Shown here piece after piece: positions 24,500-35,650 of a stretch of DNA of 64,000 bases. Origin of the DNA: Dicaeum eximium (Eukaryota > Chordata > Aves > Passeriformes > Dicaeidae); the NCBI GenBank assembly GCA_013396995.1, contig VWZP01001589.1:2565069-2629068 (forward strand), read 5' to 3'. The notes under the pieces were generated by a model, which was not told the origin of the DNA, did not search any database, and saw nothing but the letters and a program-made list of their open reading frames with translations. A program made the position numbers and the translations under genes. How positions within the stretch are numbered: position 1 is the first letter of the stretch; each line of letters starts with the position of its first letter.

Positions 24500-24777
24500 A
24501 TGTTTTCATTTTTAGATGGAGTCTTCTCACGCTAGGCTTTTGTAAATAAGCCTCTGTTGTTCTAACTGAATCTCTTTTGTTTACATATTTCTATCATAGA
24601 TAATTTTGTGAATGATTGATTTTATAACCAATGTGGTTGAAGAGGTGGTAATTTCACCTTCCAATCACACTTCTTTTACAGAGTTCCATAAATACTAGAA
24701 CTCACAATAAACTTTCTTCTTTTGTCCTGAGATTCGTCTTGTGTCCTTTCGTCTGTGTTGCTCGTGATATAGTGACA
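24500..24777 (+). mobile_element. Probable solo or degenerate retroviral LTR
   Basis: The region has the order expected of an LTR promoter: a TATA-like CCATAAATACTAG, then AATAAA at 24,706-24,711, then a TCTTGTGTCCTTTCGTCTG pyrimidine-rich U5-like tail ending TAGTGACA before TGG. The left border (TG) is not clear, and no coding region follows. This could be an ERVL-type LTR; the family is not identified. Confidence 0.45.
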
Positions 24778-25145
24778 TGGAGGTGGCAGATTTCTTCATG
24801 AAAGAGGGATGGAGACTGTTTTAGGATATGACTGCTCTGAAATACCACTATAATATGCTATCTATGTGTTCTACAACATTATGAAGTTGGAATGGAAGAT
24901 GGGCTTATTTATTTTTTACTGTTGCTCTTTGGAAAGACAAAATAAGAGCATCATTTTATAAGCACAGATACTCTCAGAGCAGTGCACTGAAATAAGGTTC
25001 TGCTCTGAAATACCCACTTACTGTCAAGTTAAAACTATGCGAGTTAAATAGTGGGGCCACTGAATTATGCAGACCATCTCCATGCTTTCTTCAGTCCCAG
25101 AGGAGAGAAAGAGCACAAAACTTCAATTTCAGATTCTCTTGTCTA

Positions 25146-25164
25146 CGAAAGAAAGAAAGAAAGA
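25146..25164. repeat. (GAAA)n tetranucleotide repeat
   Basis: Four to five perfect GAAA units in a row. Simple microsatellite. Confidence 0.8.
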
Positions 25165-25756
25165 ATTGGGGAAGTAACTCCCGCCCACAGGGGTATTGAG
25201 AGGTACTCTTTCCTCCTTAGATCAAGAATGAGTATCCACCCTGTCTTTTCTTTTCTTTTTTTAATATTGTGCAGCATCTCATCAGCCTTGTAAAAAAAAA
25301 AAGAAACGGTACACATTTTTCTAAGGTCTGTAGCATTATACAACATTTCTAGAAATGTTTCTCCTTGGTTGCACTAACAGCTATTTGTTGCCACAGTAAA
25401 TTAAAGATAACTCTATGATACTAATGTTAGAAATAGGATTAAAGTTTGCTTTTATTTGTAAGCCTTATTCTAGATGTGCCATATCCCATGTCGGAGCATA
25501 TTAGATATTCTCTAATCATCACCCAGTAGCTACAGAAATCATATATACAATTTGTGTGTCTACATATGCATGTATATATATGTACACTTGCAAGATCTAA
25601 TCCAGTCATTGATTTAAAAAAGAAAAGATCTTGTCCATTCGGATTCAAGTTTTTTCTTACTAACAACTGAATAATGGGAAAACAACGTTGTGGGGATGTC
25701 CAAAAGTAGCATCTATATCTCTGAAAGCTTGATACAGATATCAAGACCAGGATCAT

Positions 25757-25985
25757 AGTATAATAAAATGATTGGCTGGAAAGGACCTTAAGGATCATAG
25801 AATCACAGAACTGTTTGGGCTGGAAGAGACCTTTGGAAACCATCTAGTCTAAGCCCACTGCAATGAGCAGGATCAAGTAGATCAGGCTGCTCAGAGCACC
25901 ATCCAAGCTGACCTTGAATGTGCCCAGGGATGGTGAATCCAACCACCTTTCTGGGCAGCCTGTGCCAGTTTCACAGACCCCAGAG
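25757..25985 (-). mobile_element. CR1 LINE 3' end, antisense
   Basis: Reads ATCATAGAATCACAGAACTG, TTTGGGCTGGAAGAGACCTT, and GGGCAGCCTGTGCCAGTTTC, which is the reverse complement of a CR1 3' terminus. Just before it (about 25,757-25,795) a second degraded copy of the same 3' end (ATAATAAAATGATTGGCTGG, then AAAGGACCTTAAG) suggests two nested or tandem insertions. Confidence 0.88.
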
Positions 25986-26744
25986 CACACCTAACAGTAC
26001 AAAGTGCCTATGCATAGCTGGTCAAGTTCTGACTATCCCCCTGGTAGAGGAAGACTTGCCCCAAGTTTTCCTTTTTCTTGTAGGCTGTACATCTGTGCTG
26101 AGGGGAACTGAACACCCGAGAATGGGATCATATTTTTATACTGATTATTAATGTGAAAGAATAAATTAGAACATTTTAATTTCCATTTAAAATCAGTGGG
26201 TTTAAGTGTGAAAGTTGCTTTTTTATATTAGATAAACATAGTTTTTAATCCTTAAGTAATGTTTTAAAAGAGAAGACTGAAAAAGGTGTCAGCCAAAATC
26301 ATGGAGAATAAGATGCTGACAATAGGAGCTGAAGACACAGAGAGATAAGCAGCCTCATGAGACTGAGAACTAATCAGGTCATCATCTGCTTAGCCTGTGA
26401 AAGTGGAAATTAGGCTTACTCACATAGTTACAGTTTTTCTTTTCAGTCATACTACTCCCAAGAAGTTTAACTTTGACTCCTGCTAGTTATTCCTTTCAGA
26501 ATACAGCATTTGTCTTGTTTCACAAAATGTTATAAAATGCCTTGCTGGGTAAGCATGTCCATAGTCCATGTTTGGACAGGGAAGATTGTGCAACTGTGCC
26601 TTTACCTGTGACACAGTGGCTGGTGCCAGTGAGAACCACAAGTTCCCTTGTTTCTGCTGGAACATTCCAGCTGCAAGTAACATGTAAAGTTAAATACTTA
26701 TTGCTCCAAGGTGAAGCTTAAGTGGTTTTCAAGTTTATACCTTG

Positions 26745-26835
26745 TATCATAGAATATCTAGAATTGGAAGGGACCCATAAGGGTCATTGACTCTAAGTCC
26801 ACATATATCTCTATTTGGAGCTGCAGACACATCAT
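26745..26835 (-). mobile_element. CR1 LINE 3' fragment, antisense
   Basis: Begins TATCATAGAATATCTAGAAT and continues TTGGAAGGGACCCATAAGGG, the reverse complement of a common avian CR1 3' end, then decays into unrecognised sequence. Confidence 0.75.
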
Positions 26836-29301
26836 GCCCCCTAGGAAGTGTGCCATTAAATATTTTAAACAAATATATGTATAGAAAAATATAAAGTTCC
26901 TTGTGAACAGAGTGCATATTTGTCTACTTTGCTCTACTGCCAAATATTTCAGTGATCTTCTCACATGCATTCTTCAGAACAATGTATGAAGACCACCTCC
27001 ACGTTGCAGATAATTTTGACAAATATGTAGCAAAGGTTTTTCTGTAATGCTGCTACATTAGATTACATAAAAGTAGACCAGGAAATTAAAAATGATCTGC
27101 TAACAATACAAGCGCGGTGGTATGTAATCTTGAAACCTCTTCTCATATTTTTTTTCAGCTATGAACTTGAACCAGTGTGAGTCTTCTTCCTGAAGTCACT
27201 TAGAAGTCATTTCAACATTTCCACTACTTTCTAAGGAGGTGAGTCACTGTCTGTTGTAATGGGAGGATCAGCAGCTCCCAGTTTTCAACTGGTTGTCACA
27301 TGGAATGAATTATTTGGATGGAGGACAATGGAGACAGTTCCTAGTATGTTATCCACTCTCACAGAGTTTTAAAAATTGCAAATACTATCTGAAAATGTGC
27401 TTTTATTTTGTTATGCAATTTCACTCAGGTTCTTTGAGTGAAACGTGCCACATTCACTTACTTCTCAAGGCAGAAGCAATAGCTGTGCATTTTTGGACTT
27501 AAAGGGATAAATGAAAGTGCAAACACACTTCCCACAGGTGTGAAATCTGGACTCTTTTTGCTAAGAAACTTTACTCTTGGGAGGGGAAAAAAGCCCAAAA
27601 AACCACTTGCCCCAAAGTCCACCCAGCATAAGGTGCATCCCAACAGCAAAGAAAAATTATCACATCCCTTACTTGATGAGCATTTGAGAATTTCAGTATG
27701 TATCTAGAAAATTCTTCCTTTAGAGCTAGCAGTATAAACACATTCTTATTTCAGTGGATGTAGTTCTAACAGGACTAGGATGCACATGCCAGGTGGATAA
27801 TATGTTGGCACAGTGAAGATGAAAAATAAGGATTAGATCTCTATTTCACGTAGCAAACTTTTTTTGCATATTATTTTCTGATCTGCTACCACATTAAATC
27901 TTAATGTATTAATGCATAATGTACCAGACTTGATGTTTGCATTTGAGATACATGTCTATTTGAGAAACTTGCCTTTTGAGTTTGCAAGAGATTAATTATA
28001 CAGTCACAGAGCTGTAAATTCTGGAAAGCTGGACATCTTCACACATAACAGACAATACAGGGTAATAAATGACTCTCATTTTACTGCAATGAATTATTAT
28101 TAAAATTAAATGAATTTTTATTAAAAACCCACAGTACAAGAAAGCAAAATCCTTGGAGGTTTGGCAGAGTCAGCCTCCACACAGACTTAAACATATCTGT
28201 AGTTAAATGAAACCACATGTTGTGGATGGATGTGTGGATAATGCTGATTTTGCTACCTGTCTCAAAATCATTTTGATGATCTCTCACTGTGAAACAACAT
28301 GATGTGTCAGCCAATTGCATATTTCCCATCCTTCCAATGCAATGCAATTTTCTTCTTGTTTTTTTTTCTTTTTTTAAAATATATGTAAGAATAATTTAAA
28401 TATCACGCTAGTCCTTTTATTTGTGGAACTGAAGGGGAGCTTAGAATTGAAGCAGTAAAATCTCTGTAATAGAAACCTGACAATATTCAACAACTTGACA
28501 CACTCCTGACACATACTCTTCTGGTGTGAAGAAACAAGGGGTGGCAGAGCCCTCATATGAATTTAATTTAAGTTTGAGTCACTCTTTTTTTACAATTAGA
28601 AATTAAGCGTTAATACTGCTTTACTTGTCTCCTGTGCATTATTGCCTTTGTGACTAGGCATCAAATTCCACAGGCAGGGTAAACATCCTCAATTTGGCAG
28701 CAACCTTGACATTACCGTGACAGCTTTGAAAGATAGTTTCATTTCATCACAGTGGAAGGACCAGTAAGATCCTGGAAGTACATCCTTTCTAAAGCTGCCT
28801 TTTTGGGGGGCTTCTGGACACCAAAATTTATACAGTCCACTTTTTATTGAAAAAGAGTGCAATGAAAGATCCATTTTAAACCAACTAACAAGGAAGCAAA
28901 CAAAACTATGACAGATGCTGTGCTAGCTTCACTCCTGGTGAACAAGGCAGCAGTGGCAGTCAGTGGTGCCTTTGCTAAGTCACAGCAAAGTGTACGGGCC
29001 CAGGAAAAGCAATATTCACCTGCAGTGCTCTGTGGGTGCTGATGTATCTTAACACAGGATTTTCTGGAGGGAATAGCCTCAAGACTTAAAGATAATGTCC
29101 ATGGGTAAAATTTCTGCCTGTGTGCTTCAAGTAATGTCAGTTATTTGTCAGTGTGGAAAGAAACCCCACATCTGATTTATTGGTATATTGATGTTTGTAT
29201 CTAGAAAGCTGCATGCACAGAGACATAGGTGAGGTCTCCTGTCTGCTTGTTCTGTATTGTGCACACAAAACAGTTTACCTGTTGGTGTTTATATACAATT
29301 G

Positions 29302-29343
29302 TTTTCTATGACCATTCATTACATTTTCTATGACCATTCATTT
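29302..29343. repeat. 22-bp tandem duplication
   Basis: Nearly two copies of a 22-base unit beginning TTTTCTATGACCATTCATTA, back to back. Confidence 0.9.
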
Positions 29344-29668
29344 ATTTTCTCAGCTGGGCTGTCTGAGCAGACTGTTATATGAACTACTGTTCTAGACTTT
29401 TACATCTCATAGATGTTACACAGTTCTCTTACTACTCCTCAGCTGGGCTGTAACTTGACTTTAGAGAAACATAACTCAGATTATTCAGGATTTGATGAAA
29501 GATCACATATGACTCTTCAAGTGCCTCTGTTTAGATACCTCTCTATGCATATGCAGATAGACATCCATGGCCCCCATGCTTCCCTGTTGCAGGCTGAACA
29601 CAAAGACTTTAATAATACTGGCAAGACTAGACCTGGATGATGCATCATTTGTATGCCAATTGACAGGA

Positions 29669-29716
29669 TTTGCAGTCACTCTTACTTTCTTTTGCAGTCA
29701 CTCTTACTTTCTTTTG
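29669..29716. repeat. 22-bp tandem duplication (second)
   Basis: Two copies of a 22-base unit containing TGCAGTCACTCTTACTTTCT, unrelated in sequence to the pair 350 bases upstream but with the same period. Confidence 0.9.
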
Positions 29717-30114
29717 TTAAGTGGGGGAACTTCAAGCACTATCTTGTTTTTCTTCAAATTCTTGCTACTTCTATCTGTAAACGCCTATAAAAGTATTTAA
29801 ATTGCAAAAACCCCTTTCAATCACTTCAAGCTGCTCAAAAATCTTTTTTTTCCCCCCTAGATTTTATGTAAATTCAAACAAATCCTTTCTAAATGTTTCA
29901 TTCAAGCCCGGATGCTTTCCTTCTTATTTTTCTCAAACATTTATATTGCACTTACAACACAGGAAAAGTTGGGAAACCACATAATTTTTATTACATTTTT
30001 ACTTGCCTCCATAAGGTTCTTTATATCACAACAACAAAAAAAAATTAACAAAAGGTACCTAGGAGTGGGTGAGCATTTTGTTTATGTAAAAAGGGTTAAT
30101 TATTTATCCTTCAA

Positions 30115-30644
30115 ACAAGTTCCTTGGCACGACTGGGCAGCGAACCCAGGGGGTAACAGCAAGCGAGTCAAAAGGCGCAGCCTTTAATGAAAGACCGGGT
30201 GCGGGTGCCCCGGGCAGCGTGACCTCGGTGGCACAAAGGTGCAGCCGTGCCCTGGCGCGGCCACTCCTGCCCTGGCTGCTGGAGCTGTCGTGGCTGCCCG
30301 AGCGGGGCTGTGCAGGCTCGCTCTCCGTCCCTTTGGACAGCAGGGGTAGGGGCACGGAACTGCCCTCATGGTTCCCTCCACAGGGGCAGCTCCCAAGAGA
30401 AACACATCGGAACTGCAGCAACCTGGCCTCAGCCAGCCCATCCGTGCGTAGTGTGGCGCTGGCAGTGCCCTGGTCCCTCTGTGACCCTGCTGAGCCGGCC
30501 AGAAGCCACCTGTGCTGTGCGCAGGCTGCCATTCGGCAGTGCCGGAACCAGCCGAGCCGGGGCTCACTGTGGTGCTGCACCAGCGACGGACCAGGATCAC
30601 AGGCCCACGGCCGATCCATAGAATTGTTCATTGAAATTGTCCAT
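30115..30644. other. GC-rich island of unknown origin abutting an LTR
   Basis: About 530 bases of strikingly GC-rich DNA inside AT-rich surroundings, with open but unrecognisable frames on both strands. It shares the GGCGCAGCCT block near 30,174-30,183 with the adjoining LTR (GAGGCGCAGCCTCC near 30,808-30,821). Read on the minus strand it ends with ATTAAA followed by a GCTGCGCC stretch, which would fit another LTR or ERV-internal leader. No gag, pol or env similarity was seen. Confidence 0.4.
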
Positions 30645-30913
30645 TGTTAAAAAAAGATCTTTACCGAGTCTGACAGGAAAATCCACAAACGCCAGAGGTT
30701 TATGTCCAAAAAGCAGACAGAGAAGCCCTGCAACTTTATTCGAATGAAGGGAGAGAGAATCCACTGAGAGACACACCCGCGGGCTTTTCTCTCTTGGGGT
30801 TTCGGGAGGCGCAGCCTCCTTTTATTCCAAACTCCCGGCCGCATGTTGACCTCTTCCTTTCCACATTGGCTGAGGCACTAGGAAGGTACAGCCTTCCCGA
30901 AATGCCTATCACA
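30645..30913 (-). mobile_element. Endogenous retroviral LTR, antisense
   Basis: On the minus strand it starts TGTGATAGGCATTTCGGGAA and ends in a T-rich stretch followed by AACA, giving the TG...CA ends of an LTR of 269 bp. Inside are AATAAAAGGAGG and then AATAAAG before a U5-like tail (GTTGCAGGGCTTCTCTGTCT). On its minus-strand upstream side lies CAAGGGGG, reminiscent of a polypurine tract. No flanking 4-6 bp target duplication is visible, so it is either part of a longer degraded element or a rearranged solo LTR. Family not identified. Confidence 0.7.
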
Positions 30914-31064
30914 TAGGACCCCCTTGAACCAACTATCTTACCTCAAAGCTCAGAAACTCAGGCTTGTGCCGAGCCTTGGCTGTTTCAGGGGCCAAGCTGT
31001 CTGGGCTGTGCAACACGCCTGCTGCCCGAAGTTAGTAGAGACATTAAAACCCATTTCAAAGGCG

Positions 31065-31245
31065 TTAACATCCCACACCTTCACCCATCAAATTGTTTGT
31101 AAAGACACTAACTTTCCTCTCAAGTCCAACAATTTCCCCAACACTGCCAAGTCTGCCACTAAACCCTAAGTGACACATCTACACATGCTTCAAATACCTC
31201 CAAGGATGCCGACTCAACCAAATTCCAACAGTTTGAACAGTGTGC
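31065..31245 (-). mobile_element. CR1 LINE, old diverged antisense fragment
   Basis: Contains CCCCAACACTGCCAAGTCTG, CCACTAAACCCTAAGTG, CACATCTACACATGCTTC and AAATACCTCCAAGGATGCCG in the order seen in the reverse complement of CR1 3' regions. More diverged than the other copies. Confidence 0.7.
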
Positions 31246-33560
31246 AGCAACAGGTCAAACTGGAATATTGCACTTTGCTTCCTGAATCACACACCTTGAA
31301 AAATGGGCAAAATAACTTGCATTAAAAAGGGAAGGTATAGATACAGTGTATATATATGTATAGGTAATTGACACTAAAAAAGTTCTTGGTGTTTACATCC
31401 TGATTATTCTGTTTCATGTTTTCTTAGGGGTTGGAACTGCAGAATAAAGATATATGCAACTTTTCTTCAAAAATTTGCTCTCTGTGAAAAACCAGTGGTG
31501 GTTAAGGAACCCTTAAGGGTTGATGTTGCTAACTTGATATCCTACAGACACCATGGTATCCTTTCGAGGGCCTGTCAGTGGCATTCTACCTATGAGATCA
31601 TCATCGAATCATGGGGTTATTTCTTCCAAAAAAATCTCATGGGAAATCCTGTGATTCAGAGTTGGTAAGTAATATTATGGTGACTGCCTTTATCCTGTTG
31701 AATGTCTGACTTCTGGTAGTAGTAATCACAAAGCTGTGTGTATTTTCTGTACAGGAGCAAAGACAGAATACTAAGCAGGAAAGGTAGGGAGAGTTTTAAG
31801 TTACATAGCTAAGTAAAGAGCTGATACTACTCTTGGAATGAATAACATTTCTAGTGAAATCAGTATTTTGGTGTAGTAGAAATATAGCAACTGCAGAATC
31901 ACTCCTAGTGATACATTATGTTAGAAAATAAATATAGTCTATGTTTACAATCCATGGATAAACTAATCTATTAACTATTAAATCTATTAATTTATTAAAT
32001 TCCTATTAATTACTCATTGACTTATCGAGCTTACATTCTAATATATTTTTATTAGCACAACTATTTCAGAACACAGAACCACTTTTCAGCACAACTTTAG
32101 AATTCTGTATCTATCTAAGCCAGAACAATAAATGTAGGGATGTAAAGACTTAATAAATACAACTTATAATTACAAAATAAAATTATTTTTGGTACAGGTG
32201 TGATTTTTTTTCTTAGATTAGCAGTGATTTTGCCTTAGTTGCTACTTGTCCCATACCAATGGCTCCCTCTTCAGGCTATTCCTAAAATATGCTGCCTCTC
32301 TTCATTTTGTTAGGAATATTTCAGCTTCTAAGACTCCAGCTTGCACAGTCGTGTTTCCTTCTCCAGTATGTCTTCTCTCAGTAAGCAAATGATGAAATAA
32401 CTGATGGAGCAGGCAGGCTCACTTGATGTTACTTGAGACGCAAACCTATAAATCCTTTAAGGCATAAGGAATTTGTAAACTGCAGAAAAACTGAGCTTAA
32501 AGGACATCAAAAGGTTGTTTTACCTCTTTTCTCCATGCTGAAAAATATGCAGAACAATCAGACTGTTCATAATGGTATTAGTCTTACAACTGCCAGTGGC
32601 TTTTGTAGACTCTCAAATTATTAAATCTAAATATGTATCTAAAATCGCACAGATATCCTTACTACAATTTTAGCCATATTCTGTGTGGATTTCCTATTAT
32701 ACACAGAACAATTAAATTCTGTACTATAACCCTTAGGTACAGGACAAGGAGATAGCCCCCTCTCACCAATATCTCATGTGGTGCTTTACTGTTTTTTAAA
32801 TTTTTTTTCATTAATTTCAGATCTTTCCCAAGACACTGGTAAAGTCCGGAGTGCTCCACTTTGCTTCAGTGAAGGGCTCAGGCCACAGCAACTGCTTTGT
32901 TTTCAACCCATTCTCAGTCTTTACAACCCACAGGAGAATTGGCATTGCTGTGCCATAAACGCAGCAGATTAGCCAGTGACTAACTGGCCGAATAGCACTG
33001 TGAGTTGTCACTTCTAGTTGGTAAACTCGTGCACGCTGTGTGACTGGAATGTCAATGAACTGCAAACCTATTCCCAAAGGTGTTCTCTCCTTGTGTCTCT
33101 GTGCCACGGCCTTGAAGAATGCTAAATGCTGTTCAACTAAGATAGTGTCTGCTAGAAAGTGTTGCATAAGCAGGAGATAAATGGGAAACCTGCATGTTAA
33201 AAATCAAGACATGGTCAAAAAGCAACTGCACCTCACCACAGTCATCTGAAGACTTTTTACACATTGCTTCTTTGCTTTGATATTACTTGTGTGACTTGGC
33301 TTAAGGAACAGGGAAAGGACAGTTAGAGATTCATCATCACCGTTTCTTCACGAATTTTAAAGAAGGAAATACTTTACAAATTGCCTCCCTTTTTCCTTTT
33401 ACAGCTGTTTCTCTCTTGAACTATACTCCTGAAAGTTACTTTAATACAGCTTGCATCGTCGGTACCCTTCGCCTGATAACCCTAGTGACCGGCTGCGGGC
33501 TGTGCGTTAAGGACTTGTTTCCCTCTCCTCCAGAACAGGTTTCTCAAGGACCAGATCCCA
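31246..33560. other. Intergenic DNA upstream of the ZNF407 promoter; nothing recognised
   Basis: No gene identified. The longest minus-strand open frame (32,817-33,167, 116 codons) matches no family that I recognise. Base composition rises in GC from about 33,560 onward into the CpG island. Confidence 0.6.
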
Positions 33561-33862
33561 ATCTCGCTGCAGTGCAATCCAGGGTGAGAATGTAAAGCAC
33601 GGCTTTACGCGCAGCCCCGTGCGGCCCAAGGTCAGCCTGGCACGACCCAGCGCGGGGACTGCGCCTCGCACCGAGGACCGGCCAGCTCCGGGGAGCCCCA
33701 GAACCGCACCCGCTGGCTCCGGCCTGCGCACAAAACTGCGGCCTCACCGCCCCCCGCATCCCGGGAAAACCCTCGGGGCTCCGTGCTTCCTTTTGGGACC
33801 ATCCCTTGCCGGGACGTGAGGGGCGGCAGCAGCCGGGAGTCAGGAGGATGTCGGGGCAGGGC

Positions 33863-33873
33863 AAGATGGCGCC
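33863..33873 (+). promoter_or_regulatory. YY1-type motif AAGATGGCGCC
   Basis: A perfect AAGATGGCG core as bound by YY1, which in vertebrate CpG promoters typically sits just downstream of the start site on the sense strand. Its + orientation agrees with transcription toward ZNF407. Confidence 0.55.
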
Positions 33874-33972
33874 AGAGCGTGCGCGCGCGGCGGCGGCGGC
33901 CGTTGGGCGCGCGGCCCCTCGCGCCCGCGGCGGCACGAGCGGCGCCTCCGCACCGGCTCCCACTCCGCCGGC

Positions 33973-34584
33973 NNNNNNNNNNNNNNNNNNNNNNNNNNNN
34001 NNNNNNNNNNNNNNNNNNNNNNNNNNNNNNNNNNNNNNNNNNNNNNNNNNNNNNNNNNNNNNNNNNNNNNNNNNNNNNNNNNNNNNNNNNNNNNNNNNNN
34101 NNNNNNNNNNNNNNNNNNNNNNNNNNNNNNNNNNNNNNNNNNNNNNNNNNNNNNNNNNNNNNNNNNNNNNNNNNNNNNNNNNNNNNNNNNNNNNNNNNNN
34201 NNNNNNNNNNNNNNNNNNNNNNNNNNNNNNNNNNNNNNNNNNNNNNNNNNNNNNNNNNNNNNNNNNNNNNNNNNNNNNNNNNNNNNNNNNNNNNNNNNNN
34301 NNNNNNNNNNNNNNNNNNNNNNNNNNNNNNNNNNNNNNNNNNNNNNNNNNNNNNNNNNNNNNNNNNNNNNNNNNNNNNNNNNNNNNNNNNNNNNNNNNNN
34401 NNNNNNNNNNNNNNNNNNNNNNNNNNNNNNNNNNNNNNNNNNNNNNNNNNNNNNNNNNNNNNNNNNNNNNNNNNNNNNNNNNNNNNNNNNNNNNNNNNNN
34501 NNNNNNNNNNNNNNNNNNNNNNNNNNNNNNNNNNNNNNNNNNNNNNNNNNNNNNNNNNNNNNNNNNNNNNNNNNNNNNNNNNNN
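33973..34584. other. Assembly gap (612 N)
   Basis: Run of undetermined bases inside the CpG island, as often happens in GC-rich promoters. It probably hides most of ZNF407 exon 1 and its splice donor. Confidence 1.
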
Positions 34585-34807
34585 AGCGGCCCTGAGTGGT
34601 TTCAGCCGCCCGAGCCCCCCATTTCTTACTTCACCCTCCTTTCCCGGAGGTTGCTGTAGAATAAGTGGGGATGAGCTTGGAGAGGTGCAGCGGTTGGCGG
34701 TGACAACACACGGCACTGCAGGAGCTCTGTACGGGGCTCTTAGAAGGGATAAAGTAGGGGTTGTAGCTGCTTTCCCTTAATTCTGCTTCAGTCACCAGCC
34801 AGAGCAG

Positions 34808-35199
34808 TCACAGAATTACAGAATAAGGTTGGAAAAGACCTCTGATATACCGAACACCATTTCGTCAACAGATACTGCTGTGTGCCACATCCAGTCTGTC
34901 ACTATACACCTCCAGGGACAGTGACTCTGTGACTTCCCTGGGTACTCCACTTCAAAGCCTAATCACGCTTTCAGTGAAAAATTCTTCCTCATGTCCAGCA
35001 TAAACTTTCCCTGGTGCAGCTTAAGGGTTTTGTTGTCTCAAGCTATGGCTGGTTGCCTGGGAGAAGGTGCTGACCCATGCCTGGCCTCACCCTACTTTCA
35101 GGTGGTTGTAGAGGACGATAAGGTCTCCCTTGAGCCTCCTCCAGACTAAACAGTCCCAGCTCCCTCAGCCACTTCTCATAGGACTTGGGCTTCAGACCC
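34808..35199 (-). mobile_element. CR1 LINE, antisense
   Basis: Starts with AGAATTACAGAATAAGGTTG GAAAAGACC, the reverse complement of a CR1 3' end, and runs through ACACCTCCAGGGACAGTGAC, CCCTGGTGCAGCTTAAGG and CTCCAGACTAAACAGTCCCA to CCACTTCTCATAGGACTTG. Truncated at its 5' end, where a 13-bp repeat array begins. Confidence 0.9.
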
Positions 35200-35238
35200 T
35201 TGTTTATTTACTTTGTTTATTTACTTTGTTTATTTACT
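35200..35238. repeat. 13-bp tandem repeat, three units
   Basis: Three consecutive copies of TTTGTTTATTTAC, lying directly at the truncated end of the antisense CR1 copy. Confidence 0.95.
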
Positions 35239-35474
35239 TGTGATTTTCAACGTGGTTTTGTCTGACCTAAGGACTCAGAGTAGACTCTTACGGAACCTGT
35301 GAGATTGTGGCAGGGAAAACAAGTTCCCATAAACAACATAGAAATGTTAATACACTTCTGAGGGTGTGTGTGTCTTCAGTAGGAAAGATCATTAAACCAA
35401 AACTGCTGCTTTAGGTGGCCTTTGAGGGATAGGTTATCATCTATATGTCCTTTATATAGAATAAATTGTTTAGC

Positions 35475-35650
35475 ATGAAGGTGGAAAGGCACTGGTACAG
35501 GCTGCCCAGAGAGGTTGTGGATGCCCCATCCCTGTAACTGTTCCAAGGCCAGGTTGGACGGGGCTCCGAGCAACTGGCTCTTGTGGAAGGTGTTGGAACT
35601 AGGTGATCTTTTAGGTCTCTTCCAACCCAAGCCTTTCTATGAGTCTGTGT
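35475..35650 (+). mobile_element. CR1 LINE 3' end
   Basis: Contains CAGGCTGCCCAGAGAGGTTG, TGGATGCCCCATCCCTG and GGTCTCTTCCAACCCAAGCC, the sense-strand 3' portion of CR1, ending TTCTATGAGTCTGTG. It faces the antisense copy at 34,808-35,199 head to head. Confidence 0.9.

Larger units (their letters stand above)
26836..30114. other. Intergenic DNA; nothing recognised but two short tandem duplications
   Basis: No gene-like frame. Two separate 22-bp-period tandem duplications are described on their own. The rest is ordinary AT-rich non-coding DNA. Confidence 0.6.
33560..34720 (+). promoter_or_regulatory. CpG island, likely ZNF407 promoter and exon 1
   Basis: Very CpG-dense sequence on both sides of an assembly gap, with GCGCGCGCGG, CGGCGGCGGC and similar runs, in a window that is otherwise AT-rich. 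It is the only such island upstream of the ZNF407 coding exon and on its 5' side. In human, ZNF407 likewise lies downstream of CNDP1 on the same strand. No TATA box is visible, as is normal for a housekeeping-type promoter. Exon 1 and its donor cannot be drawn because of the gap. Divergent transcription to the left is possible. Confidence 0.7.

Noticed and set aside
30104..30650. Open frames of 120-175 codons on both strands in the GC-rich block
   Set aside because: GC-rich DNA has few stops, the frames overlap on opposite strands, and none has a recognisable domain or retroviral protein motif.
33544..34780. Open frames of 270-390 codons crossing the CpG island on both strands
   Set aside because: They exist only because 612 undetermined bases contain no stop. 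The real sequence on each side supports only short frames.
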